This document shows positions 23,017-31,150 of a stretch of DNA of 38,826 bases, piece by piece; positions within the stretch are counted from its first letter, which is position 1; each line of letters opens with the position of its first letter. The DNA is from HGM04593 sp045592125 (GTDB lineage: Bacteria > Bacteroidota > Bacteroidia > Bacteroidales > Bacteroidaceae). The notes beneath the pieces were generated by a model. It ran no database searches. It was not told where the DNA came from and saw only the letters and a program-made list of their open reading frames with translations. Made by a program: the position numbers and the translations under genes. Location of the stretch: contig JAZNUE010000011.1 of assembly GCA_045592125.1 (NCBI GenBank), forward strand, positions 1 to 38,826, in the 5' to 3' direction.

Positions 23017-24441
23017 ATGGCAAAAGAGATAAGGAATTTATATAAGGAGACATTCGGCCAAGACCCCCAGTCGGTTGTCAGGCTTACAGGTGACGGCTCA
23101 AACCGCGTGTACTACAGGCTTTCTGATAATGAGGAGAGCGTGATTGGCGCCATTGGTACATCGCCCGAAGAGAACAGGGCATTTGTTGCGCTTGCCAAGG
23201 CGTTTCAGGAGAGCGGCGTTCCAGCCCCAAAGGTGCTTGCAGTGTCTGCCGACAGCCTTTGCTATCTGCAAGAGGACCTGGGCGACCTGTCGCTCTATGC
23301 CTCGCTCCAGGGCGCGCGCAATGCGGGCTCTTTCGGCGCAGACGAGACCGCCTTGCTATGCAAGGCAATCTCCCTGCTCCCTCATATCCAGTTCCGGGTG
23401 CCGCAGCATTTCGACTTTTCGCTCTGCTATCCGGTGAGCGCATTTAACGAGCGTACGGTAATGTGGGACCTCAATTATTTCAAGTACTGCTTCCTAAAGG
23501 GAGTAGGCGTTGAGTTCAACGAGTCGTCGCTTGAAGACGATTTTGACCGCCTTGCTGCATTGCTGCTCAGCGATAACGACAATGTATTCCTATACCGCGA
23601 CTTCCAGTCACGCAACGTAATGCTCAAGGACGGCGAACCGTTTTTCATTGATTTCCAGGGAGGCAGGCGCGGACCGGTATACTATGACATCGCGTCATTC
23701 ATAGGGCAGGCGCGCGCCAAGTATACACCTGCTGTTGTCTCTGCAATGACGGATGCGTACCTGTCGGCCCTTGAGGAGTATAAAAAGACGGACAGGGCTC
23801 ATTTTGAGGAAATGCTCCTGCTCTTCCGCATATTCCGCCTGCTGCAGAATCTTGGCACGTATGGCTACCGTGGCCTTTTTGAGCGCAAGAAGGCGTTTGT
23901 GGAGAGTATTCCTGCTACGCTTTCGCAACTCGAGGAACTTCTGCGTGCTGCCGGCAAGTTCCCGTATATGCTTTCCCTTGTTGAGAAAGTGGCGTGCCTT
24001 CCCATGTTCGCACGCCAGGAAAGCAAGGAACTTACTGTGGATGTAGTGAGTTTCTCCTATAAGCGCGGAATCCCCGATGACCTTTCGGGCAACGGCGGAG
24101 GTTTTGTGTTCGACTGCCGTGCCATACATAACCCCGGGCGCTACGAGCCCTACAAGAAACTCACGGGCATGGACGAGCCTGTAATAAAGTTTCTTGAAAC
24201 CCAGAGCAATATAGCGGAATTCCTTGAGAATGCCTGTGCAATGGTTGACAATATGGTAGAGACCTATCTTGAGCGAGGTTTCACTCATATACAGGTGTGT
24301 TGCGGGTGCACTGGCGGCCAGCACCGCTCAGTCTACAGCGCCGAGCATATTGCCCGCCACGTGTCAGAAAAATTCGGTGTAAGGGTGGTGGTTACCCACA
24401 ATATGCAGAACTGCTCCTATGTCCTTGAGAAAAGGAAGTAG
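23017..24441 (+). CDS. AmgK-like sugar kinase fused to a RapZ C-terminal domain
   Basis: Two-domain cytoplasmic protein of 474 residues. Residues 1-320 are an APH-fold kinase like AmgK, which phosphorylates MurNAc/GlcNAc at the anomeric carbon in cell-wall recycling: TGDGSNRVYYRL (24-35), catalytic YRDFQSRNVML with D195 and N200, and metal site IDFQGGRRGP (211-220). Residues 340-474 match the RapZ C-terminal domain: VVSFSYKRGIPDD, FDCRAIHNPGRY, LTGMDEPV and GCTGGQHRS (430-438). In enterobacteria that domain binds glucosamine-6-phosphate and helps control GlmS. The RapZ N-terminal ATPase is absent. No murU-type nucleotidyltransferase follows; ileS is next with its own promoter. Start at ATG 23017; the frame is open upstream only through a TTG inside the promoter. 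Confidence 0.85.
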   Translation: MAKEIRNLYKETFGQDPQSVVRLTGDGSNRVYYRLSDNEESVIGAIGTSPEENRAFVALAKAFQESGVPAPKVLAVSADSLCYLQEDLGDLSLYASLQGARNAGSFGADETALLCKAISLLPHIQFRVPQHFDFSLCYPVSAFNERTVMWDLNYFKYCFLKGVGVEFNESSLEDDFDRLAALLLSDNDNVFLYRDFQSRNVMLKDGEPFFIDFQGGRRGPVYYDIASFIGQARAKYTPAVVSAMTDAYLSALEEYKKTDRAHFEEMLLLFRIFRLLQNLGTYGYRGLFERKKAFVESIPATLSQLEELLRAAGKFPYMLSLVEKVACLPMFARQESKELTVDVVSFSYKRGIPDDLSGNGGGFVFDCRAIHNPGRYEPYKKLTGMDEPVIKFLETQSNIAEFLENACAMVDNMVETYLERGFTHIQVCCGCTGGQHRSVYSAEHIARHVSEKFGVRVVVTHNMQNCSYVLEKRK

Positions 24442-24524
24442 GGCCTTTGTGAGGATTGTCCCTTCTGGTTTGTATATCGGGAATAAAATTGCGTGAAAAT
24501 ATTGTGAATGCATAAAAGCAATCG

Positions 24525-24555
24525 TTGTATTTACCGATTATTTTAAGTAACTTTG
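24525..24555 (+). promoter_or_regulatory. Promoter of the ileS operon
   Basis: TTG at 24525-24527 and TAACTTTG at 24548-24555 with 20 bp between, 45 bp before the ileS ATG. Confidence 0.65.
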
Positions 24556-24599
24556 CGAGATTAAATGAAAAATAGGTAAAAAGAGCAAAATAAGATACA

Positions 24600-27500
24600 A
24601 TGAAAAAGAAATTTCCTGTATATGGCCAGCTGAGCCTGCCTCGGATAAATAAGGAGGTCCTTGATGAGTGGGAGAGGGAAGACCTTTTCTCAAAGAGTAT
24701 GACTGAGCGCGAGGGTGCTCCTTCGTTTGTTTTCTTTGAAGGACCTCCATCGGCAAACGGTATGCCTGGCATTCACCATGTGATGGCACGAAGCATAAAG
24801 GACACTTTCTGCCGTTTCAAGACAATGAAGGGCTTCCAGGTGAAGCGCAAGGCTGGCTGGGATACCCATGGCCTGCCCGTTGAGCTTGGCGTGGAGAAGA
24901 AACTGAATATCACAAAAGAGGATATAGGCAAGAAAATCTCTGTCGACGACTACAACCGCAATTGCCGCGAAGAGGTAATGAAGTATACCCGCGAGTGGAC
25001 CGACCTTACCCGCAGGATGGGCTATTGGGTGGACCTTGAGAATCCTTATATCACATACGAGAACAGCTACATAGAGTCTCTATGGTGGCTTCTCAAGCAG
25101 CTCTTTGACAAGGGACTGCTCTACAAGGGATACACCATACAGCCATATTCTCCTGCGGCGGGTACAGGCCTGAGCTCTCACGAGCTTAACCAGCCTGGCT
25201 GTTACCGTGACGTGAAGGACACCACGGCTGTTGCGCAGTTCCGCATGCTTGACCCTAGGCCCGAGATGACAGGGTGGGGAACACCATATTTCATTGCCTG
25301 GACAACAACTCCCTGGACATTGCCCTCAAATACCGCGCTCTGCGTAGGTCCCAAGATTGACTATGTTGCAGTGAGGACATATAACAGCTATACAGGCGAG
25401 CCTGTTACGGTTGTCCTTGCAAAGGCGCTGCTTGCTGCGCACTTTAACCCTGCGGGCGCTGAGCTTCCGCTCGAGGAGTACAAGGCCGGCGACAAGGTGG
25501 TGCCTTACCGCGTGGTTGCTGAATACAAGGGCGCTGACCTTGTTGGCATGCGATATGCCCAGCTCTTCCCTTGGGTGAGGCCTGTGGCAAAAGATGGCGA
25601 GGCGGTTGTTGACGCATCGGCCAATGCATTCCGTGTAATCCCAGGCGACTATGTCACAACTGAGGACGGTACGGGTATCGTGCACATTGCGCCTACATTC
25701 GGTGCCGATGACGCCTTTGTAGCAAAGGCCGCAGGCATTCCTTCCCTGTTCATGGTGAACAAGAAAGGCGAGACACGCCCTATGGTAGACTTTACCGGAA
25801 AGTTCTGGGCAATAGATGAGCTTGATGAGGATTTCGTAAGGGACTTCGTAGACGTCGGGCTCTATTCAAAGTTTGCAGGTGCATATGTGAAGAACGCATA
25901 TGACCCGCAGTATACAGTTGACGGCCGTTATGACGAGAAGGCGGCTGCAAAGGCCGAGACTCTTGACATTGCACTCTGCATGGTAATGAAGCAGGGAGGC
26001 GTGGCTTTCAGGATTGAGAAGCATGTACACAACTATCCGCACTGCTGGCGCACTGACAAACCAGTCCTCTATTATCCGCTTGACAGCTGGTTCGTGCGTG
26101 CTTCGCAGATGAAGGAGCGTATGAGCGAACTGAACAAGACAATTACCTGGAAACCCGAATCGACGGGTACAGGCCGTTTCGGCAAGTGGCTCGAGAACCT
26201 TAACGACTGGAACCTGAGCCGCAGCCGCTACTGGGGAACACCGCTCCCTATCTGGACAAGCGAGGACGGCGAGCAGCTGTGCATAGGCTCTGTCGAGGAA
26301 CTCTATAATGAGATTGAGAAGGCTGTTGCGGCAGGTGTCATGGCAAGCAACCCGTATAAGGAGAAAGGATTTGTTCCTGGTGACTACAGCAAGGAGAACT
26401 ATGACAGGATTGACCTTCACCGTCCGTATGTGGATGATATACGCCTTGTGTCTCCTACGGGCAAGGCCATGACACGCGAGCTCGACCTTATTGACGTGTG
26501 GTTCGACTCAGGCGCCATGCCATATGCACAGATTCACTATCCGTTCGAGAACAAGGAGCTTCTTGACAGCCGCACGGTGTACCCTGCCGACTTCATTGCC
26601 GAGGGCGTTGACCAGACACGAGGCTGGTTCTACACATTGCATGCAATTGCCACTATGGTGTTCGATACCGTGGCCTTCAAGACAGTAATCTCTAACGGAC
26701 TTGTGCTTGACAAGAACGGCGACAAGATGTCGAAGCGCCTGGGCAATGCCGTAGACCCGTTCAGCACAATCGATAACTATGGAAGCGACGCGCTGCGCTG
26801 GTACATGATAACCAACTCTGCGCCATGGGACAACCTGCGCTTCAATGAGGAGGGTGTGAAGGAAGTGACACGCTCGTTCTTTGGCAAGCTATACCAGACA
26901 TACAGTTTCTTTACAATGTATGCCAATGTGGACGGCTTTACTTTCGAGGAGGCTGAAATACCTCTGTGCGAGCGTCCTGAGCTTGACCGCTGGATACTAT
27001 CGGAACTCAATACTCTTGTAAAGAGTGTAAACGCATGCCTCAACGACTATGAGCCTACAAGGGCCGGACGCCTTATCCAGGAGTTTGTCATTGACAACGT
27101 CAGCAACTGGTTCGTGCGCCTCAGCCGCAAGCGCTTCTGGGGGTCGGACATGAGCAAGGACAAGCTCTCGGCATACCAGACACTCTACACATGCCTTGAG
27201 ACCGTTTCACGCCTTATGGCTCCTATCGCTCCGTTCTATGCCGACCGCCTCTATCAGGACCTCACTTCTGTTACTGGCCGTGGCGAAACCAAGTCGGTTC
27301 ACCTTGCGAGGTATCCCGAGTGTGACGAGACTGCTGTTGACAGCGAGCTCGAGTTCCGCATGAAGCTTGCGCAGCAGATATCCTCGATGGTACTTGCCCT
27401 GCGCAAGAAAGAGGCAATTATCGTGCGCCAGCCGCTGCAGAAGATTGCAATCCCTGCTGCCGACGAGGTGATGAAGTCACGTATCGAGGCAGTGAAGCAG

Positions 27501-28082
27501 CTTATACTGAGCGAGGTTAATGTCAAGGAACTGGAGTTCGTGGATGGTGACGGCATGCTTGTAAAGAAAATCAAGTGCAATTTCCGTACACTGGGCAAGA
27601 AGTTCGGCAAGCTCATGAAGAGCGTTAATGCCGCAGTGACTGAGATGTCCCAGGAGCAGATTGCCGAACTAGAGAAGAACGCTTCAATCACACTGCAGGC
27701 CGAGGGCACTGACGTGCTCATTGAGCTGGCCGACGTGGAAATCTACAGCGAGGATGTCCCGGGCTGGACTGTTGCCAACGAGGGCGCTCTCACCGTTGCG
27801 CTTGACGTTGAGGTGACCGATGACCTGCGCCGTGAGGGCATTGCACGCGAGATTGTGAAGAAGATTCAGGCTATGCGCAAAGACAGCGGCTTTGAGATTA
27901 CCGACCGCATTGCGGTTACGCTCTCAAGCAGCGAGGCCAGCGATGCAGCAGTAGAGCAGTTCCGTGAATACATCTGCAACCAGGTTCTTGCCGACAGCCT
28001 TGTCACCGATGCGACCCTTGTCGAGGGCGAGAGCATTGAGCTTGACAGTGCAGCAATAAAGGTTGCGGTGGCAAAGAAGTGA
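24600..28082 (+). CDS. ileS: Isoleucyl-tRNA synthetase, IleRS2-like with GIHH signature
   Basis: Charges tRNA-Ile. The protein has 1160 residues, longer than the usual bacterial IleRS1 (about 940), and its C-terminus lacks the paired Cys zinc finger of that type, which fits the eukaryote-like IleRS2 class. The ATP-site signature normally written HxGH reads G57-I-H-H60 (GPPSANGMPGIHHVMAR), with first and third positions exchanged. KMSKR is at 709-713 (DKMSKRLGNAVDPF). The CP1 editing domain is present (WTTTPWTLPSNTALCVG; GDYVTTEDGTGIVHIAPTFGADD). First gene of an operon with traR/dksA, lspA, DUF4296 and a small ORF. IleRS2 enzymes are naturally resistant to mupirocin, and the swapped motif has been linked to much stronger resistance. 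Confidence 0.96.
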   Translation: MKKKFPVYGQLSLPRINKEVLDEWEREDLFSKSMTEREGAPSFVFFEGPPSANGMPGIHHVMARSIKDTFCRFKTMKGFQVKRKAGWDTHGLPVELGVEKKLNITKEDIGKKISVDDYNRNCREEVMKYTREWTDLTRRMGYWVDLENPYITYENSYIESLWWLLKQLFDKGLLYKGYTIQPYSPAAGTGLSSHELNQPGCYRDVKDTTAVAQFRMLDPRPEMTGWGTPYFIAWTTTPWTLPSNTALCVGPKIDYVAVRTYNSYTGEPVTVVLAKALLAAHFNPAGAELPLEEYKAGDKVVPYRVVAEYKGADLVGMRYAQLFPWVRPVAKDGEAVVDASANAFRVIPGDYVTTEDGTGIVHIAPTFGADDAFVAKAAGIPSLFMVNKKGETRPMVDFTGKFWAIDELDEDFVRDFVDVGLYSKFAGAYVKNAYDPQYTVDGRYDEKAAAKAETLDIALCMVMKQGGVAFRIEKHVHNYPHCWRTDKPVLYYPLDSWFVRASQMKERMSELNKTITWKPESTGTGRFGKWLENLNDWNLSRSRYWGTPLPIWTSEDGEQLCIGSVEELYNEIEKAVAAGVMASNPYKEKGFVPGDYSKENYDRIDLHRPYVDDIRLVSPTGKAMTRELDLIDVWFDSGAMPYAQIHYPFENKELLDSRTVYPADFIAEGVDQTRGWFYTLHAIATMVFDTVAFKTVISNGLVLDKNGDKMSKRLGNAVDPFSTIDNYGSDALRWYMITNSAPWDNLRFNEEGVKEVTRSFFGKLYQTYSFFTMYANVDGFTFEEAEIPLCERPELDRWILSELNTLVKSVNACLNDYEPTRAGRLIQEFVIDNVSNWFVRLSRKRFWGSDMSKDKLSAYQTLYTCLETVSRLMAPIAPFYADRLYQDLTSVTGRGETKSVHLARYPECDETAVDSELEFRMKLAQQISSMVLALRKKEAIIVRQPLQKIAIPAADEVMKSRIEAVKQLILSEVNVKELEFVDGDGMLVKKIKCNFRTLGKKFGKLMKSVNAAVTEMSQEQIAELEKNASITLQAEGTDVLIELADVEIYSEDVPGWTVANEGALTVALDVEVTDDLRREGIAREIVKKIQAMRKDSGFEITDRIAVTLSSSEASDAAVEQFREYICNQVLADSLVTDATLVEGESIELDSAAIKVAVAKK

Positions 28083-28129
28083 CAATACAAGCAACATAAC
28101 AATACTAACCATAATAAACTATTTTTGAA

Positions 28130-28504
28130 ATGGCCGAAAAACTTCGTTATTCAGATGAGGAACTGGAAGAATTCCGCGCGGTAATTCTCCAGAAGCTAGA
28201 GCTCGCCAAGAGAGACTATGACCAGATTATGAGGGCGCTGCGCCACGAGGACAGCAATGATGTTGCCGACACATCCCCAACCTACAAAGGGCTTGAGGAC
28301 GGAAGCGACGCTGCCTACCTTGAGGAGCAGATGCAGATTGCCAGCCGCCAGGCAAAGTTCATCCAGGGCCTGCAGGCTGCGCTTGTGCGCATTGAGAACA
28401 AGACATACGGCATTTGCCGTGAGACTGGCAAGCTCATATCAAAGGAGCGCCTTATGGCAGTTCCGCATGCTACACTCAGCATTGAGGCAAAAAAGAACAG
28501 GTAA
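28130..28504 (+). CDS. TraR/DksA family protein with reduced zinc finger
   Basis: Predicted RNA-polymerase secondary-channel binder of the DksA/TraR type, 124 residues. A helical N-terminal coiled coil (about 8-90) ends at YGICRETGKLISKERLMAVP, the position of the DksA zinc finger. Only one cysteine remains of the usual four, so the finger is unlikely to hold zinc; Bacteroidetes homologues often look like this. It sits 47 bp after ileS and 3 bp before lspA, so it is co-expressed with both. Confidence 0.88.
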   Translation: MAEKLRYSDEELEEFRAVILQKLELAKRDYDQIMRALRHEDSNDVADTSPTYKGLEDGSDAAYLEEQMQIASRQAKFIQGLQAALVRIENKTYGICRETGKLISKERLMAVPHATLSIEAKKNR

Positions 28505-28507
28505 TAT

Positions 28508-29107
28508 ATGGCGCTGGACAAGAAAAGACAGAACTGTATTGTAATCTCATTGGTCTTGCTCGCAATCTTAATCGACCAGTCGGTTAAGATTGCGGTAAAG
28601 ACCAGCATGTGCCTGGGTGAGGGTATAATGGTCTTTGGCGAATGGTTCCAGATACGTTTCGTCGAGAACAACGGCATGGCATTCGGCATGGAACTTTTCA
28701 GCAAGTTTTTCCTCACATCCTTCCGCATTGCTGCAGTCTGCTTTATTGTCTATTACCTTACAAGACTGCTGCGCGAGGGCAAGTCGCCCTTCGGGTATGT
28801 CGTGTGCATTGCGCTCATCCTTGCCGGTGCGCTCGGCAATCTCATTGACTGCCTTTTCTATGGCGAGATATTCTCGTCGAGCCTTGGACAGGTGGCCGAG
28901 CTTGTACCATGGGGCGAGGGATATTCTTCATTCATGAACGGGCGGGTAGTGGACATGTTCTACTTTCCCCTTTTCACATGGCCAGGATGGATGCCTCTTG
29001 TAGGCGGCGATATATTCTTTGCTCCAGTGTTTAACTTTGCCGACGCATGTGTAAGCTGCAGTGTCGTGGCCCTGCTGATATTCTACAGGGATATATTCAT
29101 GAAATAA
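28508..29107 (+). CDS. lspA: Lipoprotein signal peptidase (signal peptidase II)
   Basis: Inner-membrane aspartic protease that cleaves prolipoproteins before the lipidated Cys. At 199 residues it is longer than the E. coli form (about 165), as expected in Bacteroidetes. Conserved stretches are DQSVKIAVK (23-31), FVENNGMAFGM (51-61), GALGNLIDCL (107-116), and the two catalytic aspartates D149 in GRVVDMFYFP and D179 in FNFADA. Four hydrophobic segments are visible. It matures the lipoproteins seen nearby, including the DUF4296 protein encoded next. Confidence 0.95.
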   Translation: MALDKKRQNCIVISLVLLAILIDQSVKIAVKTSMCLGEGIMVFGEWFQIRFVENNGMAFGMELFSKFFLTSFRIAAVCFIVYYLTRLLREGKSPFGYVVCIALILAGALGNLIDCLFYGEIFSSSLGQVAELVPWGEGYSSFMNGRVVDMFYFPLFTWPGWMPLVGGDIFFAPVFNFADACVSCSVVALLIFYRDIFMK

Positions 29108-29132
29108 GAAACAGCCTCAAATTCTTAAGAGT

Positions 29133-29930
29133 ATGAACCTTAGGCTCTCTTCCCTATTGCTGGCATGCATGCTGCTGCTATCTTCGTGCGAAGTGAAGAT
29201 GCCCGAGGATGTGATTGCTCCAGAGAGGATGGAACGGCTGCTCTACGACTATCATCTTGTGCAGTCAATGACGTCGGAGTACTCTTCGGCCGAATACAAG
29301 GAGAAACTCTTCTACGACTATGTCTTCAGGAAGCATGGAGTTACAAAGGAGAGGTTCGAGAGTTCCATGCAGTGGTACAACCGTTACCCAAAGCACTTGC
29401 AGAAAGTATATGCCGCCCTGGAGGCGCGTCTTGAGGCCGAAGTGGAAGAACTGGATGCCATGGGCGTGTCGCAGGAACTGGCAATTGTGCTTGACAAGGC
29501 GCGCATGTCGGCCGACAGTGCTGAACTGTGGGCGGGGCCACGTAACTCCATTCTCAGTTCTACCCATCTTTACAGCCATATGGCATTTGGGCTTGAAGTG
29601 CCCGAGGATGTCTCGTTCGCTGCAGGAGACAGCCTTTCCTTCTCTTTCGACGCTCTGTTCGTGAACGGCGGCAGGGATGTGGCGCAGAAGGCGCATGCTG
29701 CAATACTTGTTAAATACAGTGACGGCATATCGGGGAGCAATGGCGTTGACATCACTTCGTCGGGCAAGTACAGTGTAGGGGTCAAGAGGCACAGTGAGGG
29801 CACTATAGTCTCGCTGTCGGGATTTGTATATTATTCCGATAACGGCTCACTCTCCATGGCAAAAATGCTCTTAGGCAATATATCCCTTAACAGGACTGCC
29901 CCTGCCAGGCAGGAAACTTCTGAAGAATAA
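29133..29930 (+). CDS. DUF4296 lipoprotein
   Basis: Envelope lipoprotein of unknown function, 265 residues. Lipobox LSSC places the lipidated Cys at 19. The DUF4296 domain (about 22-110) has PEDVIAPERMERLLYDYHLVQSM and then YDYVFRKHGVTKERFESSMQWY; a coiled helix and a beta-rich C-terminal half follow. It lies 25 bp after lspA and its stop overlaps the next start (TAATG), so expression is coupled both ways. Confidence 0.85.
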   Translation: MNLRLSSLLLACMLLLSSCEVKMPEDVIAPERMERLLYDYHLVQSMTSEYSSAEYKEKLFYDYVFRKHGVTKERFESSMQWYNRYPKHLQKVYAALEARLEAEVEELDAMGVSQELAIVLDKARMSADSAELWAGPRNSILSSTHLYSHMAFGLEVPEDVSFAAGDSLSFSFDALFVNGGRDVAQKAHAAILVKYSDGISGSNGVDITSSGKYSVGVKRHSEGTIVSLSGFVYYSDNGSLSMAKMLLGNISLNRTAPARQETSEE

Positions 29931-30193
29931 TGCTTTACGTTGCACGTACTCTGCATACGCCTTCGGGCGAGGAACTCTCCTCAATGGTTATTGCAGTTTC
30001 TGAGGGGAGGGTGAGCAGCATAACGCCTTTCAGGAACGAGGTCCACTCGATGGTTTTTGTAAATGAGGCCTACCTTGCAACATCGGGCTGCATACACTCA
30101 GTTTCCCAGATAGAAAAAGAGATTCCCAGTAAAGGTGAATCCCTTTTTGCGTACAGGGCCGACAGTGGCGGCCGCTTGCGTCTTCTTCCTTGA
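29930..30193 (+). CDS. Small conserved-looking protein coupled to DUF4296 gene
   Basis: 87 residues, unknown function. The TAATG overlap with the previous stop and the coding-like composition (LYVARTLHTPSGEELSSMVI, ITPFRNEVHSMVFVNEAYLA) support a real gene. No signal peptide or membrane segment. A hairpin with GATTCCC and a GGTGAATC arm followed by CCTTTTT lies inside its last third (30121-30148) and may terminate part of the ileS operon transcripts within the gene. The stop is one base from the stop of the convergent methyltransferase gene. Confidence 0.7.
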   Translation: MLYVARTLHTPSGEELSSMVIAVSEGRVSSITPFRNEVHSMVFVNEAYLATSGCIHSVSQIEKEIPSKGESLFAYRADSGGRLRLLP

Positions 30194-30194
30194 A

Positions 30195-30953
30195 TTACAT
30201 CATCCTGCGCCTGAATTCACTGCAGATGATTGCTGTTGCAGTGGAGACATTCAGGGACTCCGATGTGCTCCTTCCTTGCGGGTAGCTAGGTATAAATAGC
30301 CTTTCGCTGACGTGCTGCTCACATTCACGGCTTATTCCTTTTCCCTCGTTTCCCATAAGTATAATTCCCCTTCCCTGCAGTTCCTTGCTGTACATGTCCT
30401 TACCGTCGAGGAAGGTACCGTATATGGGTGTCTCCCCTTTTATCCTTTCAAGGAAAGAGGGCAGGCTGGTGTAAAAAATCCTAATCCTACCCAGGGCTCC
30501 CATAGTGGCCTGTACTGTCTTGGGGTTGAAGATGTCGGCACATGTCTCGGAGCAGTATATCTCTTCTATTCCGAACCAGTCGGCAATGCGCACGATTGTA
30601 CCCAGGTTCCCAGGGTCCTGCACCCCGTCCAGCGCAAGGCACAGCCTGCTGGCTGGTGCCTTATAGTCAATCTCGTGTACGGGCTGCCTCATGATGGCAA
30701 TGATTCCTTGCGGTGCCTGCAGGAAACTGGCCTTCTTCAGTTCATCGTCGCTCACTAATGTTACGCCTGCCCTGTATCTGGGTTCGTGTCCCTCCAGCCA
30801 CTCCTCAGTTGCCAGAATCTTCTCGGCCCTTATCCCGCAATCCAGCAGGTCGCAGACGCATTTGCCGCCTTCGGCGACAAACAGGCCGCTCTCTTTCCTG
30901 TACTTTTTCAGCCCGAGCGAAGATATTAGTTTCAGTGTTGCCTTGCTTAGCAT
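30195..30953 (-). CDS. SpoU/TrmH family RNA 2'-O-methyltransferase
   Basis: SAM-dependent methyltransferase of the trefoil-knot SPOUT class, probably acting on rRNA or tRNA ribose. 252 residues. N-terminal substrate-binding part (KKYRKESGLFVAEGGKCVCDLL) is followed by motif 1 LDGVQDPGNLGTIVRIADWFG, motif 2 LMGNEGKGIS and motif 3 IPSYPQGRSTSESLNVSTA. Position divergent from tamL is the usual Bacteroidales arrangement. RlmB or a related rRNA enzyme is the closest guess; the target base is not inferable. Confidence 0.9.
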   Translation of the reverse strand: MLSKATLKLISSLGLKKYRKESGLFVAEGGKCVCDLLDCGIRAEKILATEEWLEGHEPRYRAGVTLVSDDELKKASFLQAPQGIIAIMRQPVHEIDYKAPASRLCLALDGVQDPGNLGTIVRIADWFGIEEIYCSETCADIFNPKTVQATMGALGRIRIFYTSLPSFLERIKGETPIYGTFLDGKDMYSKELQGRGIILMGNEGKGISRECEQHVSERLFIPSYPQGRSTSESLNVSTATAIICSEFRRRMM

Positions 30954-30988
30954 TATTTTTTGTTCGTTTGTATGTCACTAAAGCACTG

Positions 30989-30996
30989 CAAATCTA
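30989..30996 (-). promoter_or_regulatory. -7 box of the methyltransferase gene
   Basis: TAGATTTG on the minus strand, 35 bp before the ATG, is a full TAnnTTTG match; no clear -33 box. Confidence 0.45.
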
Positions 30997-31068
30997 GTTC
31001 AAATCTTCCAGGATTCTCGTATGTTTGAGAAAAATCTCGAATATTTTCTGCACTCGCTGTAAAAAACA

Positions 31069-31112
31069 TTCAAGCAAGCTTGATGTTTCTTGCTCGTTTG
31101 TTCGTATATTTG
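31069..31112 (+). promoter_or_regulatory. tamL promoter with upstream inverted repeat
   Basis: TATATTTG at 31105-31112 is a full -7 match with TTG at 31080-31082, 22 bp upstream. CATTCAAGC and GCTTGATG form an inverted repeat over the -33 box, and CTTGATGTTTCTTGC (31079-31093) recurs before serC at 6507-6521. Confidence 0.5.
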
Positions 31113-31150
31113 CAAGAATGTTTTAGAATCCCGCTAACAGGCTTCAGTCT

